Below, one piece after another: positions 24,120 through 36,059 of a stretch of 64,000 nucleotides of DNA; within the stretch, counting starts at the first letter, position 1; each line of letters opens with the position of its first letter. Position numbers and translations under genes: made by a program. The notes beneath the pieces were generated by a model, which saw only the letters and a list, made by a program, of their open reading frames with translations, was not told where the DNA came from and did not search any database. The DNA comes from Bactericera cockerelli (Eukaryota; Arthropoda; Insecta; Hemiptera; Triozidae), in NCBI GenBank assembly GCA_024516035.1, contig CM044959.1, forward strand, positions 22,038,741 through 22,102,740. The letters run 5' to 3'.

Positions 24120-25780
24120 TCTATATGCCAATGATACATATTATGAAAGTGAAGAATTTGCAGCTAGGTACTCACCTGACCGAAGTACTATAAATAATCT
24201 TGAACGAGCTACATACAAGTCATAGACATAGAAGACACCATATATGTATAATAATATGTACATAGCTATTTAACTACACACCGTGTTATAGATTATATAT
24301 TGTATATGAGAATAGATAATTACATAGAGCTATCCGTCAAATGACGGGAGTAATGGAGTGTGCACCTACGAGCTCGCATTCCATCGCCATCGCCAGTTCT
24401 TTAATCAAAACATCCCGTCACATATCATCTGGCTTCTAGATCAGCACATGAAATGCCAACTTCTTCAGTCATCATCAAACCCGCCACATAAATAATATAC
24501 ACAAGTGCCTCATAGTTATGTAGAGATTGATATATTTATGTACATACCGACCTTTCTACACCAGGGGCCCATTTCATAAAGCCAAGCCTCTCCCGTCTTC
24601 CCCATTTCCCAAATCTTGTATTTTTGTGCTCACTGGAAAAGGGGTGATTCACAAAAGTCTCACAACACAGGTTTGCTGAATGCACCAGCCCAGATAGCTA
24701 AGAAAATAGCGCTCCTATATTGTCTAAACCTCCAGGACTCGGTTTCAATTGAAAGTACCTAATTCTGAAAAAAAAAAAAAAAAAAAAATATCCGCAAAAA
24801 AACCGTCCTCTATCCTGATTTCCTTTTCTTGCATTTCCCCGCCACCCACCCCGTCCTCCAGAGTTTCAACAATTACTCAGTTTATAACATTTGTTTACTC
24901 GTATTTTCATTTCACCTATTATTTTATTGTATTTTGAAATAATTCTTTATACCTATGCACTGTTTTCAGCGCAAGTATTGCACGCTCGTTTGGTTTTCTT
25001 GGCATTGAAAAACAGCGTTTTGTTTGATTATGCACTTCTGAAATTCAGACTGTTTTTGGAGACGATAAACATTTGTGCACTTTGTTTCTGTCAGATCGAC
25101 TATCCACCTACTTTGAAGGTTCATTAAGCAGGGATTTTCTCCCTCTAAGTACCTACTAATTATACGGGGCATGGGCTGAAAAGAGGGCACAGAGTGACTC
25201 TATGAAACACCCCCCCTATTAGATGTTCACTCGGTTTCACACAATCTTGTAACTACAATTTTTATAGACATCTCTCTTAACCAGCTCTGATCACCAGCTG
25301 ATACGAAGGAATCTTTGCATCGTGTTTATCTTGTATAGTATTTGAATATTGAATCATGTTAAGTTTGCACTTTACAAGATATGATACCTATGATTAACAT
25401 GTTCGATGTAGGTATACTCATATTACTCATGTTGTGCACTCTCATGGAAATGCTTGCCAGACCCAGTGTCTCACAGATTAGACTGCCAGCAGAGGTAGAA
25501 CTTGCGAGTCTAAACATCTGTTATGAAAATTCTCACTGAGAAATAAATGGTTTTTAATTTATTTCATTACATAATGTTTATAACAATTACTAATGTGTGC
25601 AATACATATTTTCTTTAAAACCATATTATAAACCAAATCAGATTTACTAGTCTGAGTGTGTTGAAATAACATGAGGTCGAAATCTATATCAAAATATTGA
25701 AATATTATTTTGTAGTTGAAATTCTGCTTTTCAAAGACTAACAGCCGTATTTATGTACAGAGAATTCGTGTTAATATAGG
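24120..25780. other. No gene recognised; one poly-A tract
   Basis: A 21-base A-run at 24768-24788 follows a less AT-rich stretch that starts near caggggcccatttcataaag (about 24562), suggesting a retroposed sequence of some 220 bp. I could not find matching target-site duplications. The rest is unremarkable AT-rich DNA. Confidence 0.4.
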
Positions 25781-25834
25781 CCGGTTGGCTGGCGCTACTT
25801 GACGAGCGCTCGCCTACCGGCGAGCTTCTGTCAG

Positions 25835-25897
25835 AGCAATGTCTCAAGCAAGGTATTGGCCAATAATATTAAAAGAAATCATGTTTGAGACATTGCT
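25835..25897. repeat. Perfect 13-bp inverted repeat hairpin in a GC-rich patch
   Basis: agcaatgtctcaa (25835-25847) is exactly complementary to ttgagacattgct (25885-25897), with a 37-base loop. It sits beside a GC-rich segment (gcgctcgcctaccggcgagc, 25806-25825) in otherwise AT-rich DNA. It could be a small foldback element or a structured RNA; nothing else identifies it. Confidence 0.6.
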
Positions 25898-25929
25898 GAG
25901 ATAATGCCGAAAACGCCGTATATTCCGGC

Positions 25930-28900
25930 TGTTTGTGCAGGAATCACACACGCTCATGTTGCAAAGAATATTGACAAGTGTATCTTTTGTCGTTCCCTGT
26001 TACCTTGCTCTAGGTTGTGTTAGCTGGGCAAATTCAACTAATCAGGCCGTGTGACTTCTCAAAAAACCCATCCATCAAGTCAGCCTATTAGGCAAATGAG
26101 CCCGAATAAAATAGATTGGAATACTCTATGGGTATAATCTAGGTGGGAGTGAGTAATATGCCTCGATAAATAACTAGAAATCAAGAAAAGAGTTATGATA
26201 TTATGAAATATAAATATTTCTGAATCAGTACAGGGTGTGCTGGAGTCTGTGAGAAGCATAAAGTTTTTGATCCAAAATTGCACAACTATTTTTTCCATGA
26301 ATATGACTCCGACGAAATATTTCCATCTATTTTTCGAAACAATTAATTATTCAATGCTAAGAGCAAGTTTAAATAATATACCTAGCTTTAATTTGCAATC
26401 AGTTGCTGTCTAGTTTCAGCATTATATCTTTGCAATTTCATTAGCTAAATATTTTCCATCACAGCCCAGACAAATAGAGTGAAGAAAACACTTTGACCCA
26501 CTGTGCATACAATGCATACCCTGTATCTATTGTGCTGGACTTGTATAATTTATATCCTACCAAACGATTATTACCTCCATGTTGGAGAAAATTGGTATTA
26601 ATTTCGTTAGGTCAGAGACTCGGAGGATTATGTTCAAATCAAATAAACACTTTCCGTCTATTATACTAATTTCATAAAGAGCTATCGAATTTGAAGTTTA
26701 TTGCTGATTATAGAGTGTCCGAAGTCAGGCCTGGTTTCATGCGCGGATGAAAAGAGGCATGACAGTACATTTTCCTTCTCTAATGAAATAAAATGAAGTA
26801 CTTGTGATTTAAAATCTGCGACAGGAAAAAACCTAATTAAACTGTTCTCATTTTAATAAATAACAGACTTTCTATAGAAAATCAAAAAAAATTGGAGATC
26901 TCCAAATACGTAATATTTCAGTGACTTTCCAAAAACTTATTATCAGTGCCAGAAACGCGTGGGGATAATCTCATTAACAAATTGTTATTTTCAGAATAAA
27001 AGGTAATTATTGCAATTGCTACACAATATCTCTTTGTAAAACTACAGGATTAATCCTTAATATTTCGTAGATCCGGCCCCGACAGGACCAATAAATCTCA
27101 GATCAGTTCTCTCTCGCATTGTTGTTAGATTATGATATTTAAGTTTTGAAGCATGCTCCATTATTATGATACTTAGGGACTTTCTTCCCGAAAATTTAGA
27201 GAGCCCCAACGAGGACACAGGAATTCTAATGCTTAGGGGGGTAATTCAAATGTTGAAAATTATAGAGGCAAATCAGGTCCGACCATTGCCTTGTTAAGAA
27301 CTCTTCATGTATACCTATTTATTATTATTTAAAAATGTTCCTTTATGACCAAATTTGATTTAAAATTAAATCACTATAATTTTCACGAAGTTGTTCGAAA
27401 ATTCAAACTAGCGTTTGAATTTTTTCCACCTCCCCCACATGATAACATGAAAAGAACCGAGTTCGGTTTTATGATCTCCATGTTAGAACTGGTGATTACT
27501 GCGGGAGGTCATCGCTTTAAAATAGTGGGTTATATCCTGCTCGGAACAGTTGAAATGCGATCGATGAGAAATTCTTCGCTAAAAAGTGAAAATTATATTG
27601 GTTGGATTGTTGATATAAATTTTGTCGCACATTATAAACCCTAATTTTTAAATAAATAAAAATACCCTGTAACCCGTTCTGCGGCACGGGAAAAGAACCC
27701 CACTTCGTTAGGCCAAAGCATGGCCGTTCTCGGTCTCATTTCCAACTGTATCTCACAGTGTGGGATGCAGATTTAATATTACCGTGCATCTTTGAAGTTA
27801 TCAGCAGTAAAAAAATACACATACTCGTAAAATATTGACCAAAAGTATTCTAAATTTAATTTTTTCTCATTCTTACTTTATATTTATCTTTAAATTTGTC
27901 AGGAATCAAACCTAGGACCTCAGTTAACATAATTATTTATATTCCGTTACAATGTTGCAAATATCAGGTAGGTAAATGAGCGAGGTAGGAAGAAATCCTT
28001 TAGAAGGGAATCTTGGCCGTAATAAATAAAGTTATGACGGCTAGTCACATAAATTAATAAAAAAATACATAAATTCTTTTTTGACTTCATAAAGATGTTA
28101 GAGAAAGATCTTGGACTTTGTGTCCGACTAAATACCAGGGACCTTTCTGTCTGGTCCAAGTTTCAAATCTCGGTAACATTTTATTATTTTAAAGATCGAT
28201 CTTTGAAATATTTTCGAGTTATTTCTTGTTTTGAAAATTCAGTAAAAAATAATATTATAGAACCTATTTTCAGTATAATCAGTATCAGTATAAACAGAAT
28301 AGAGAGAAGTTGTACTAGATGTACATGAATATCAGAACATACCTGGACAGCTGTTTCGAGCTTCTTTGCTCTCATCAGCAGGTAATAGTTCTGAATACCC
28401 ATGCCATCAACTAACCTCTCTATTTTAATCAGTATATTTTTAATCATAAACAAAATAATATACTCAATGGGTCTTGAATATGTTTAAGTAAAACCAGAAC
28501 TTCAGTGGAACTTACATGGCAGTACTCTGAGGACACAGAAGGCTTTAATATTGGCTGTGGGTGTCTCACTTGTCTCAGAGATAAAAACACTTGTTAGTGA
28601 TAATTATATTTATTTTTAAATTTATCAATAACTAAAAATATAATATGTATAAATATAACAAATTTAGTTATGTTCTTTGAACGACTGAGTAGAACTTGGG
28701 TAACGAGAGTTGCTTGAAAGTAACTTGCATAATAAATATGCATGTATGTATAATTTTATTCGTATCAATCAGTTAGCGACCTCAAAAAACATCAACTTTA
28801 TGAAGGCGTTTGAAAGTAAATTGGCTTGATTTTAAAGCTACCTTATTTCCCTTGTTATGAAATACCCTCCTATCTTATTTCAAAGCTCAAAATAGAATTC

Positions 28901-30094
28901 CGGATAGGTCTCTCTTAATCAAGTTTGCGTATCTGTAAATCTGCAAGGACTTTACAACCTAGGTCTCCCACACAGGATTTTATTGCGTCTCTCAGATCCT
29001 ATAAAAATGTCAGGAATCAAAATAATAACTTCATTTGAGTATACAAATAGATACATAGCAGGTAAATAGATAATAATATAGATGTATTAGTATAAAGTGC
29101 ATTGTTCAGGGTGTTGGCCTGTTGGGTGAATCAATGGAATTCATTTTACAATAATATCTACAATGAATACCATACCTACAATATGCTTACAAAAATTCCA
29201 GTGGTAATTGAATCCTTCCAATATTGTTTGATTCGTCTTTTTATTAAAACGAACTTGAAGAAGGGCGGAATTAATAAACCTTTGTATTATCTCTGTGGCG
29301 CTAAGTGTCGATTTGCGTACTATATTAGATGGGGAAAACCAATAATAAGTCATGACATAAGTTCTCGATTTTGCCTATTAATTTCACCCTTAGTGCAAGC
29401 AGAACATCATCTAAAATTTCTGGTTTGGTCATTGAGATTCATCTATGAGATTTCAGTTTGGTGATTTCAGCACATCCACCATTTTTTCTGGTTTCATTAT
29501 CTGAATCTACATATTGTGCAACCACTAATATTTCAGCTCTGCTGATTGAGATCTTCTGATACCTATTTCATTTTAATTTGACGTGAGCTTATCATATTCA
29601 TAGCTATACTATGGCTTTTTTCTGTTCGCTTTCTCTCAGCGTCACCCTGTATGCCAACATGATGGTAGGTAATATGATATTATAATAATACGCTGCATTA
29701 CCTTACAGGTAACTCTGATTGTATGAGCACAAGATAAATCATCCTGTTTATGATACCTTAGTAGCCAACGGAAGTAAATTAATAGATAAGAAGAGAAGTG
29801 CGGTGGGAGTAAGTACATCTCATAGCACTCGGAGCTTTCTTACAAATTGGAGTCTCTTGGGGACTTATCATGAAAAAGAAGTACTTTTAAATGAACTAAA
29901 GAAAATAATCTTTGGACTCTAGAATTTCCGATAAGATAAACTCAATTTGAATATCGGAATTTCGATCTGTAGAAAGCTTTTGAATGCGTTAAGAAAAATT
30001 GGCACGTTCCATCAATTTTGGAAAATTATTACTCTTCTTGAATCTCGCACTTATTACAATTTTTAGATAGGTATGTATTTTCAAATATAAAAAA
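25930..30094. other. No gene recognised
   Basis: AT-rich. Plus frames at 27345-27644 (99 codons) and 29102-29464 (120 codons) have no recognisable domain or splice context and are probably chance. At 26.03 kb a single copy of ctgggcaaattcaac matches the end motif of the 3.8-kb element. A small cccgt/acggg hairpin lies at about 27675-27695. Confidence 0.4.
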
Positions 30095-30335
30095 CTAGCG
30101 GGCTGTCGCCCGCCTTGCGGGCCGAGGCATGGCCGTGAAAGCAAAAAGTCCTTTTTCGCCAATGGCAGGTGTTGTAGTGGGAATTTCGAAAAATCCCGTC
30201 TTATTGCACATCTAGACTATAAGACAAAGCTACCTACCAAATTTCAGCTTCCTAGGACTTACGGTTTGGGCTGTAGAGCGATGATCAGTCAGTGGTCAGT
30301 GGTCAGTGAGTGTCTTTGACATTTATATATTAAGA
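30095..30335 (-). mobile_element. Nonautonomous Helitron, 241 bp
   Basis: On the minus strand the element starts TCTTAATATATAAATG and ends ...GCGGGCGACAGCCCGCTAG. This gives a 5' TC, a 3' CTAG (CTRR), and a GCGGGC/GCCCGC hairpin immediately before the terminus, all hallmarks of canonical Helitrons. It lies between host A (5') and host T (3'), the expected A/T target without a target-site duplication. No Rep/helicase ORF is present, so it would depend on an autonomous relative. The interior has a small tandem of cagtggtcagt near its 5' end. The termini look intact. Confidence 0.85.
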
Positions 30336-30716
30336 TAATCTGCAACAATTTTTTGACGATAAATTGACGATAAGATAAGTTCAATACCTATAATTTTCAC
30401 AAATCTATAGAATATTTTCAGTGCACTGAGAATAATAGACAATAATTCTGGGTTTTGTTTTTCGCTATTTAATTTATTAAAAATACCTATAATTCTTTAA
30501 TAATGGTCGACTTAACACATCTAATCTTGAATCAACTTTAGATATTTTTGGAAGTTTCGGAGATTTTAGAGCATGAGACACTTACACCGAAAATGCTGAT
30601 GGAAATACTCACAGGACACAAAAGTGAAATATTCTTAGTGGATGTGTCTTAAATACAAATAAACGAAATACCAAATACCTTCTCTGAGACTTCGTTGCAA
30701 GATTAATTATGCATTT
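30336..30716. other. No gene recognised
   Basis: AT-rich spacer between the Helitron and the long direct repeat. Confidence 0.5.
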
Positions 30717-31668
30717 TTTCATTTGCTTCAGTAGTAAAATATAATAATATCAATTGTGAACTTAATCTCATATTCTTTTTGATCATTTGGCCTTTCCAGA
30801 AACCTAATTGGGGTCGGCATTGTTCAATCATTTCCATTAATAAAAATATATCGATAAAAAATATTGACAGTAAAGGTTGAGTTGTAAGTAAATCATAAGC
30901 TAAAATTCCTACTATCGAGAACTACCTAAATTGGGTATTTACAAGTTTTCTAACTTTATACCTACGTATACGTATTTATAAAGTTACAAAAAAAGTTGTA
31001 ATCGATAATTACAAAAAAATTAATTATCATCGATTACAATTTTTGAATTTTACAAAAATAGAACGAAAGCACAGCTTTTTCGATTATTAATTATAAATAG
31101 GAGCATACGTTCTTTTTGATCTCTTATTACATATTATTATTCTGTTATTGTATAATTCAGTAAGGACCCATGTATTATCAAAGCGACCTGCACTGAGCAC
31201 TGCAGGTGCTTCGCCCGACTCCTCGCCTGACCGTGCACCTTGCGTGCACTTGTTGCATTGAAACCAATTCCTGGCCAACAGGTGAACCGAACCCGGGACC
31301 CGACAGTCAACCGAACCTCACTTCGTACGAGTTCGTAACACTCCGTTAGTTGAGAATCATCGCGACGAGGTGGGAGTTTGTGTTTTTTATCTCTTGAGGT
31401 ATAGAGGTACCACACACATGGTATGGGACGGTGGAATATTTTCCCCTGATGATTCTCTTTTCACAGCAAATTTTGTATTTCAAATTTCAACGTGCCAGTT
31501 GAAAGTTATCGCCCGAGCGTTCCGTGTCGTTTTGTGGAAAATGAGATAATTTCTTGTACAATTTTTTTGAAAATATATCGCGGATAAAATGCTCATGTGA
31601 TAGAATTACGAGATTTACGATTTTATTTATTAAGTAGAAAAATTGTTATTAAATTGCTTGTGGATAAT
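30717..31668 (+). repeat. Long direct repeat X, copy 1 (952 bp)
   Basis: This block reappears at 32484-33435 with a constant offset of 1767 bases. I see no mismatch or indel along its length, and the translated frames of both copies are identical. It contains an AT-rich left half with a hairpin (ttgtaatcgat.../...atcgattacaa, about 30990-31045), and a GC-richer centre (31190-31380) with frames of up to 92 codons on the minus strand that resemble no known protein. The breakpoints share the short motif ggataat. Confidence 0.9.
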
Positions 31669-32145
31669 CTGGTGTAAACATCACACGACTTTCCTTATCT
31701 CCCAAAAAGGAGTCGAATTCCGCCACTGGTGACTGAACGGTAACAGATAACTAAAAATCAATGCCAAATTCGTGATCAGCACTTCAAAATCATTTAATTT
31801 GATATGTCACAACCCCCATCTAGGATGAATAATAAAAAAGTTAGTCCAATCGGGTCCCCCTACAATACCGGTAAATTGGGGCCGGTTTCCAAAAAGTTAA
31901 AGATATCAAAAAAATGATCAGAGTGAACCCCTATTATTTTTTTAATCTGAGAAAATGTTGTTCTCGAACTTTTTTTGTATCTTTAACCAATTCAAAGAAG
32001 CGGTGCTTGCGGCCAATATTTGCGGCCCTGCGGCCGCAGAATGCGGCCGATTTCAACCAAAAGTTTCATGGTTCGTCTGGTGTATAAAATTAATTACCAT
32101 ACCAAATTTCAAGTCTCTAGCTCTTACCGTTCTTGAGATATCCTG

Positions 32146-32190
32146 TTCACACACACACAGACACACAGACACACAGACACACAGACAGAC
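32146..32190 (+). repeat. CACACAGA microsatellite
   Basis: Runs of cacacaca and cacagaca lead directly into the first 128-bp repeat. Confidence 0.85.
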
Positions 32191-32316
32191 GCACGGACCA
32201 ATGGCTGAAAACCACTTTTTTGGTATCCTGAGGCTATGATTCGTCCAGAAATGTGAAAAGCTGGGTAGGTCAAATTTTCGACGAATACAATACTTTCCTT
32301 ATTATAGGATAATTTG
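32189..32316 (+). repeat. 128-bp direct repeat, copy 1
   Basis: Starts acgcacggaccaatggctg and ends ggataatttg. It is repeated at 32351 with an offset of 162 bases and no visible mismatch. The 34-base gap between copies is itself built of tttacgataat-like units. Confidence 0.9.
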
Positions 32317-32350
32317 CTATTTACGATAATTTACGATAATTGATAATTTT

Positions 32351-32478
32351 ACGCACGGACCAATGGCTGAAAACCACTTTTTTGGTATCCTGAGGCTATG
32401 ATTCGTCCAGAAATGTGAAAAGCTGGGTAGGTCAAATTTTCGACGAATACAATACTTTCCTTATTATAGGATAATTTG
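32351..32478 (+). repeat. 128-bp direct repeat, copy 2
   Basis: Matches 32189-32316 without visible change. It ends a few bases before X copy 2 begins, with ggataattt shared at the junction. Confidence 0.9.
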
Positions 32479-32483
32479 GATAA

Positions 32484-33435
32484 TTTCATTTGCTTCAGTA
32501 GTAAAATATAATAATATCAATTGTGAACTTAATCTCATATTCTTTTTGATCATTTGGCCTTTCCAGAAACCTAATTGGGGTCGGCATTGTTCAATCATTT
32601 CCATTAATAAAAATATATCGATAAAAAATATTGACAGTAAAGGTTGAGTTGTAAGTAAATCATAAGCTAAAATTCCTACTATCGAGAACTACCTAAATTG
32701 GGTATTTACAAGTTTTCTAACTTTATACCTACGTATACGTATTTATAAAGTTACAAAAAAAGTTGTAATCGATAATTACAAAAAAATTAATTATCATCGA
32801 TTACAATTTTTGAATTTTACAAAAATAGAACGAAAGCACAGCTTTTTCGATTATTAATTATAAATAGGAGCATACGTTCTTTTTGATCTCTTATTACATA
32901 TTATTATTCTGTTATTGTATAATTCAGTAAGGACCCATGTATTATCAAAGCGACCTGCACTGAGCACTGCAGGTGCTTCGCCCGACTCCTCGCCTGACCG
33001 TGCACCTTGCGTGCACTTGTTGCATTGAAACCAATTCCTGGCCAACAGGTGAACCGAACCCGGGACCCGACAGTCAACCGAACCTCACTTCGTACGAGTT
33101 CGTAACACTCCGTTAGTTGAGAATCATCGCGACGAGGTGGGAGTTTGTGTTTTTTATCTCTTGAGGTATAGAGGTACCACACACATGGTATGGGACGGTG
33201 GAATATTTTCCCCTGATGATTCTCTTTTCACAGCAAATTTTGTATTTCAAATTTCAACGTGCCAGTTGAAAGTTATCGCCCGAGCGTTCCGTGTCGTTTT
33301 GTGGAAAATGAGATAATTTCTTGTACAATTTTTTTGAAAATATATCGCGGATAAAATGCTCATGTGATAGAATTACGAGATTTACGATTTTATTTATTAA
33401 GTAGAAAAATTGTTATTAAATTGCTTGTGGATAAT
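32484..33435 (+). repeat. Long direct repeat X, copy 2 (952 bp)
   Basis: Appears identical to 30717-31668. After it the sequence diverges (atgagtc... versus ctggtgt...), so the 815-bp spacer is not repeated. Absence of divergence means a very recent event, gene conversion, or an assembly duplication. Confidence 0.9.
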
Positions 33436-35914
33436 ATGAGTCTTTTTTTAGTATGTTGAAATGTAGCAAGTAGAAATAAAACTATTCAAAGATTAATCGA
33501 ATTTTTAAAAAGTTTAAAGGTACTTTTCAAAAAAAAATACTAATTTTTAATTGTAAAAATACTGCGCTCGAAGATCAAGTCTCTAGGAAGCTTGCAATAT
33601 TTTTGTAGTTTGAGCTCCATGAGACCATCAACAAAGTAGACAGTTAGTTTAAATTAATAACAAATTAAGAAACTTTTAATAATAAAAAAAAACAATTATT
33701 ACCTATACTGTGTTTTTAAAATAAGTTGCCAAAAATGTAATAAATAAGGAATTCAGTAGTGCATTTTTAACCACATTATAGAAGTCAAAATTTCATGTAT
33801 TCTTCCTAATCCTGAGTTGCTCATCATCTAAACGAAGATTCAAAATGATTCCTTTTGAACCAATAAATGGTAAGTGTGCATTCATTTTGACTTTCATACC
33901 TATTAATATCTAAATAATTTTTAGTGTTACACGAAAAAACCACTAGAAGGATAGGTAAAACTGTAAATAGACATGTATTTACACAAAACACACTAAACTT
34001 CTGTATTTTTTAAACCGATTTTTTTTTTTTAATGTTGCAAATACAGTCATTTACACTATCAGTTTTTTTGGCATAGTTGATTGATTAATCATATATTAAC
34101 ATTAAGTTTAAAATTCACTTCTGAACCCCTGAATCTCTTATAACTCTTCTCATTGTGAAATTCACCTACTGTTAAAGATTACTGGGTCTTGGTAGGTAAT
34201 GACTATAATGAGGAAGCAGATAAATTGTACAAAGGTTTCTCTGTAGTGTGTTTATAGTGTAGTTTAGTATTTTGGACCTATCCTAACACATGGATTTTTC
34301 TCAATATATTGTAGAAATTTGACTCCATAATAATGGCATCAAAACAGAAGCAGAATTAATGTAAAGCAAAATTTGAAATTATTAATAAAATTGTAAAAAC
34401 AGAGAGGAAGATAATGCACTGATAAGTAACAGAATTAATATTATGTAATTTCATGTATATAATTTGTTTTCATTATTCTTATAGCTATAAGTCTTAGCTA
34501 GAGGGCAGACATTGCCTGAGGCATTCTCTTCCATGAACTCATTTTGTACTAGCTAAATAATAATACTTACCTATTATTCTATACTATAGCAAGGACTTGT
34601 ACAATGTACATACTGTGTCGGCCTTTCTTACATTTTATTAATTCTTCAAAAAGGTATAAAATCTTTGAGCTCATAGTAAATCAATAAACGATAAATGTAA
34701 GAACATTCAGACTTTTAATACAGTCCATGTTGGTATAGGCTCAGAATGGTATTTTTTTCGCCTATAAATTGGCATCTTATAGCCTGCGAATATACCTACA
34801 ACCTACATACGTAGGTATATATAGTGTATATACTCGTCGGTAAAATACACGCCTCTCTGTTATAAGATTTTACATATCGTAAAAATATTTTAAACATAAT
34901 AATGTATCTTACAGGGTGGAACACAAGTTACCCAGATTTAGATAACTACAAACGCAAAACATGATTTCCTTAGCGAAAATTTTATATTAAGTATGCCCAA
35001 ATAAAGGACGATTTTATAGTGCCAAAGATGAAGATTTGTCAGAATGGTCGTTCCCCAGTGAACCTAATTTTCTAAATTTTTAGAGTAGATAAAAGGCATC
35101 ACCCGTAAAAAATAGTCTCGAAGGCCAATGTGGTGACCACTTGGCTACTGAAGTTGGAATTGTTAGGTATGTATAGATTTTCAGCAGGTAGATAGACAGA
35201 CAAATTGTTCTTTGCAGTGCTGAATGAACACAAAAAATAAAATGAACACATTTAAAATCAAGAACTGCCCCTTGAACTTTTGTGTGGGTGATAAGTTGAA
35301 GCTGGTTACTTGATTAGACTACCCGGTAACCTTCTTTTAAAGAAGAGCCTAATAGAGCAACTAAAGCTATGCATAAATCATAAATTAATTACCCTGAGGA
35401 TTCCTCGGTAGTGTTAATAACATAATGTATGCGCGTTCAACCTTCTCCATTCTTACTAATTAATTAAAATTGAGATCCAATTACTATTATCATAATTATT
35501 ATTATTAATTATACTCACGTGGAAATGCGAAAGCTACCTGAGAGATATCAACACGGTTATTTTTTAGCAATGTGAAGTGTTAATTAAAATATACCTCAGG
35601 AAGGTACTATATTAAAATACTTTAAGTATTTTAATATAAGTATTTTTAGTGTTTCATAATGTCCCTAAGAATTGAGGTATAATGCAATGATTTTTGGTCG
35701 CATCGATAACTTACTTTTGTTATTGGCTCTTTTGTTATTGTTATTTGTGGCAAAAAAGTCTCCTGCAATTATGGCAATTTAGATAAGGCAATTTAGAAAC
35801 CTCTAATTTAGATAGGTACCTTACGAGTATACCTATCTTATTTTTATCATAATATCTCAGGTGTTATTATTGGTTTCTGAGATTTTCACTTAATATTCCT
35901 TCTTTGGTGATTAA
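33436..35914. other. No gene recognised; one possible tiny first exon
   Basis: AT-rich. An ATG at 33845 in the context caaaATG begins eight codons (MIPFEPIN) that run to a gtaagt donor at 33870 (see findings). A 15-bp palindrome is listed separately. Nothing else is supported. Confidence 0.4.
35608..35638. repeat. Perfect 15-bp palindrome with 1-nt centre
   Basis: tatattaaaatactt, one T, then its exact reverse complement. It is A/T-only except for the two CTT/AAG ends near the centre. Possibly a cruciform-prone site or a decayed terminator-like repeat; no function is implied. Confidence 0.8.
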
Positions 35915-36059
35915 AGTTATCATATTTGTGTTCATCACTTTCGTGATATCACAACTACTCAATCTCGCTTTACTAAATCTACGCTGAAACCGGGACTTGA
36001 ACCACCTACCTCCAGGTTACTAGTCCACTGCCTTATCGATCAAGCTACTGAGGTCGGTT
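35915..36059 (-). repeat. tRNA-derived SINE (family S2), copy 2
   Basis: The reverse complement matches 7924-8070 along about 146 bases, with roughly a dozen substitutions counted by eye and no major indel. The B box here (GGTTCAAGTCC, 35993-36003) is closer to consensus than in copy 1. The sequence again ends at gataactt, but the T-run is only a few bases. The flanks gattaa (about 35909 and 36067) could be a short target-site duplication, which is not certain. Confidence 0.8.

Larger units (their letters stand above)
31669..32483. repeat. 815-bp spacer Y between the two X repeats
   Basis: No ORF of note. In order it holds a GCGGCC cluster (four copies at about 32009-32048), the motif ccaaatttcaagtctctagc typical of dispersed arthropod repeats, a (CACACAGA)n array (32146-32190), and a 128-bp direct repeat pair. 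The arrangement X-Y-X recalls long terminal repeats around a short interior, but X lacks TG...CA ends, no polypurine tract precedes copy 2, and no flanking target-site duplication was found. Confidence 0.6.

Noticed and set aside
27345..27644. 99-codon plus frame
   Set aside because: Composition is unexceptional, no homology is recognisable and no splice or promoter signal is associated with it.
31087..31415. Minus frames of 63 and 92 codons in repeat X (and the same at 32854-33182)
   Set aside because: The two frames overlap, have no recognisable domain and occur only because the less AT-rich centre of X has few stops. A gggttcgg motif there resembles a B box, but no A box lies at the right distance.
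30717..33435. Standard LTR retrotransposon
   Set aside because: No TG...CA termini, no clear polypurine tract, no target-site duplication and no gag/pol sequence in the 815-bp interior.
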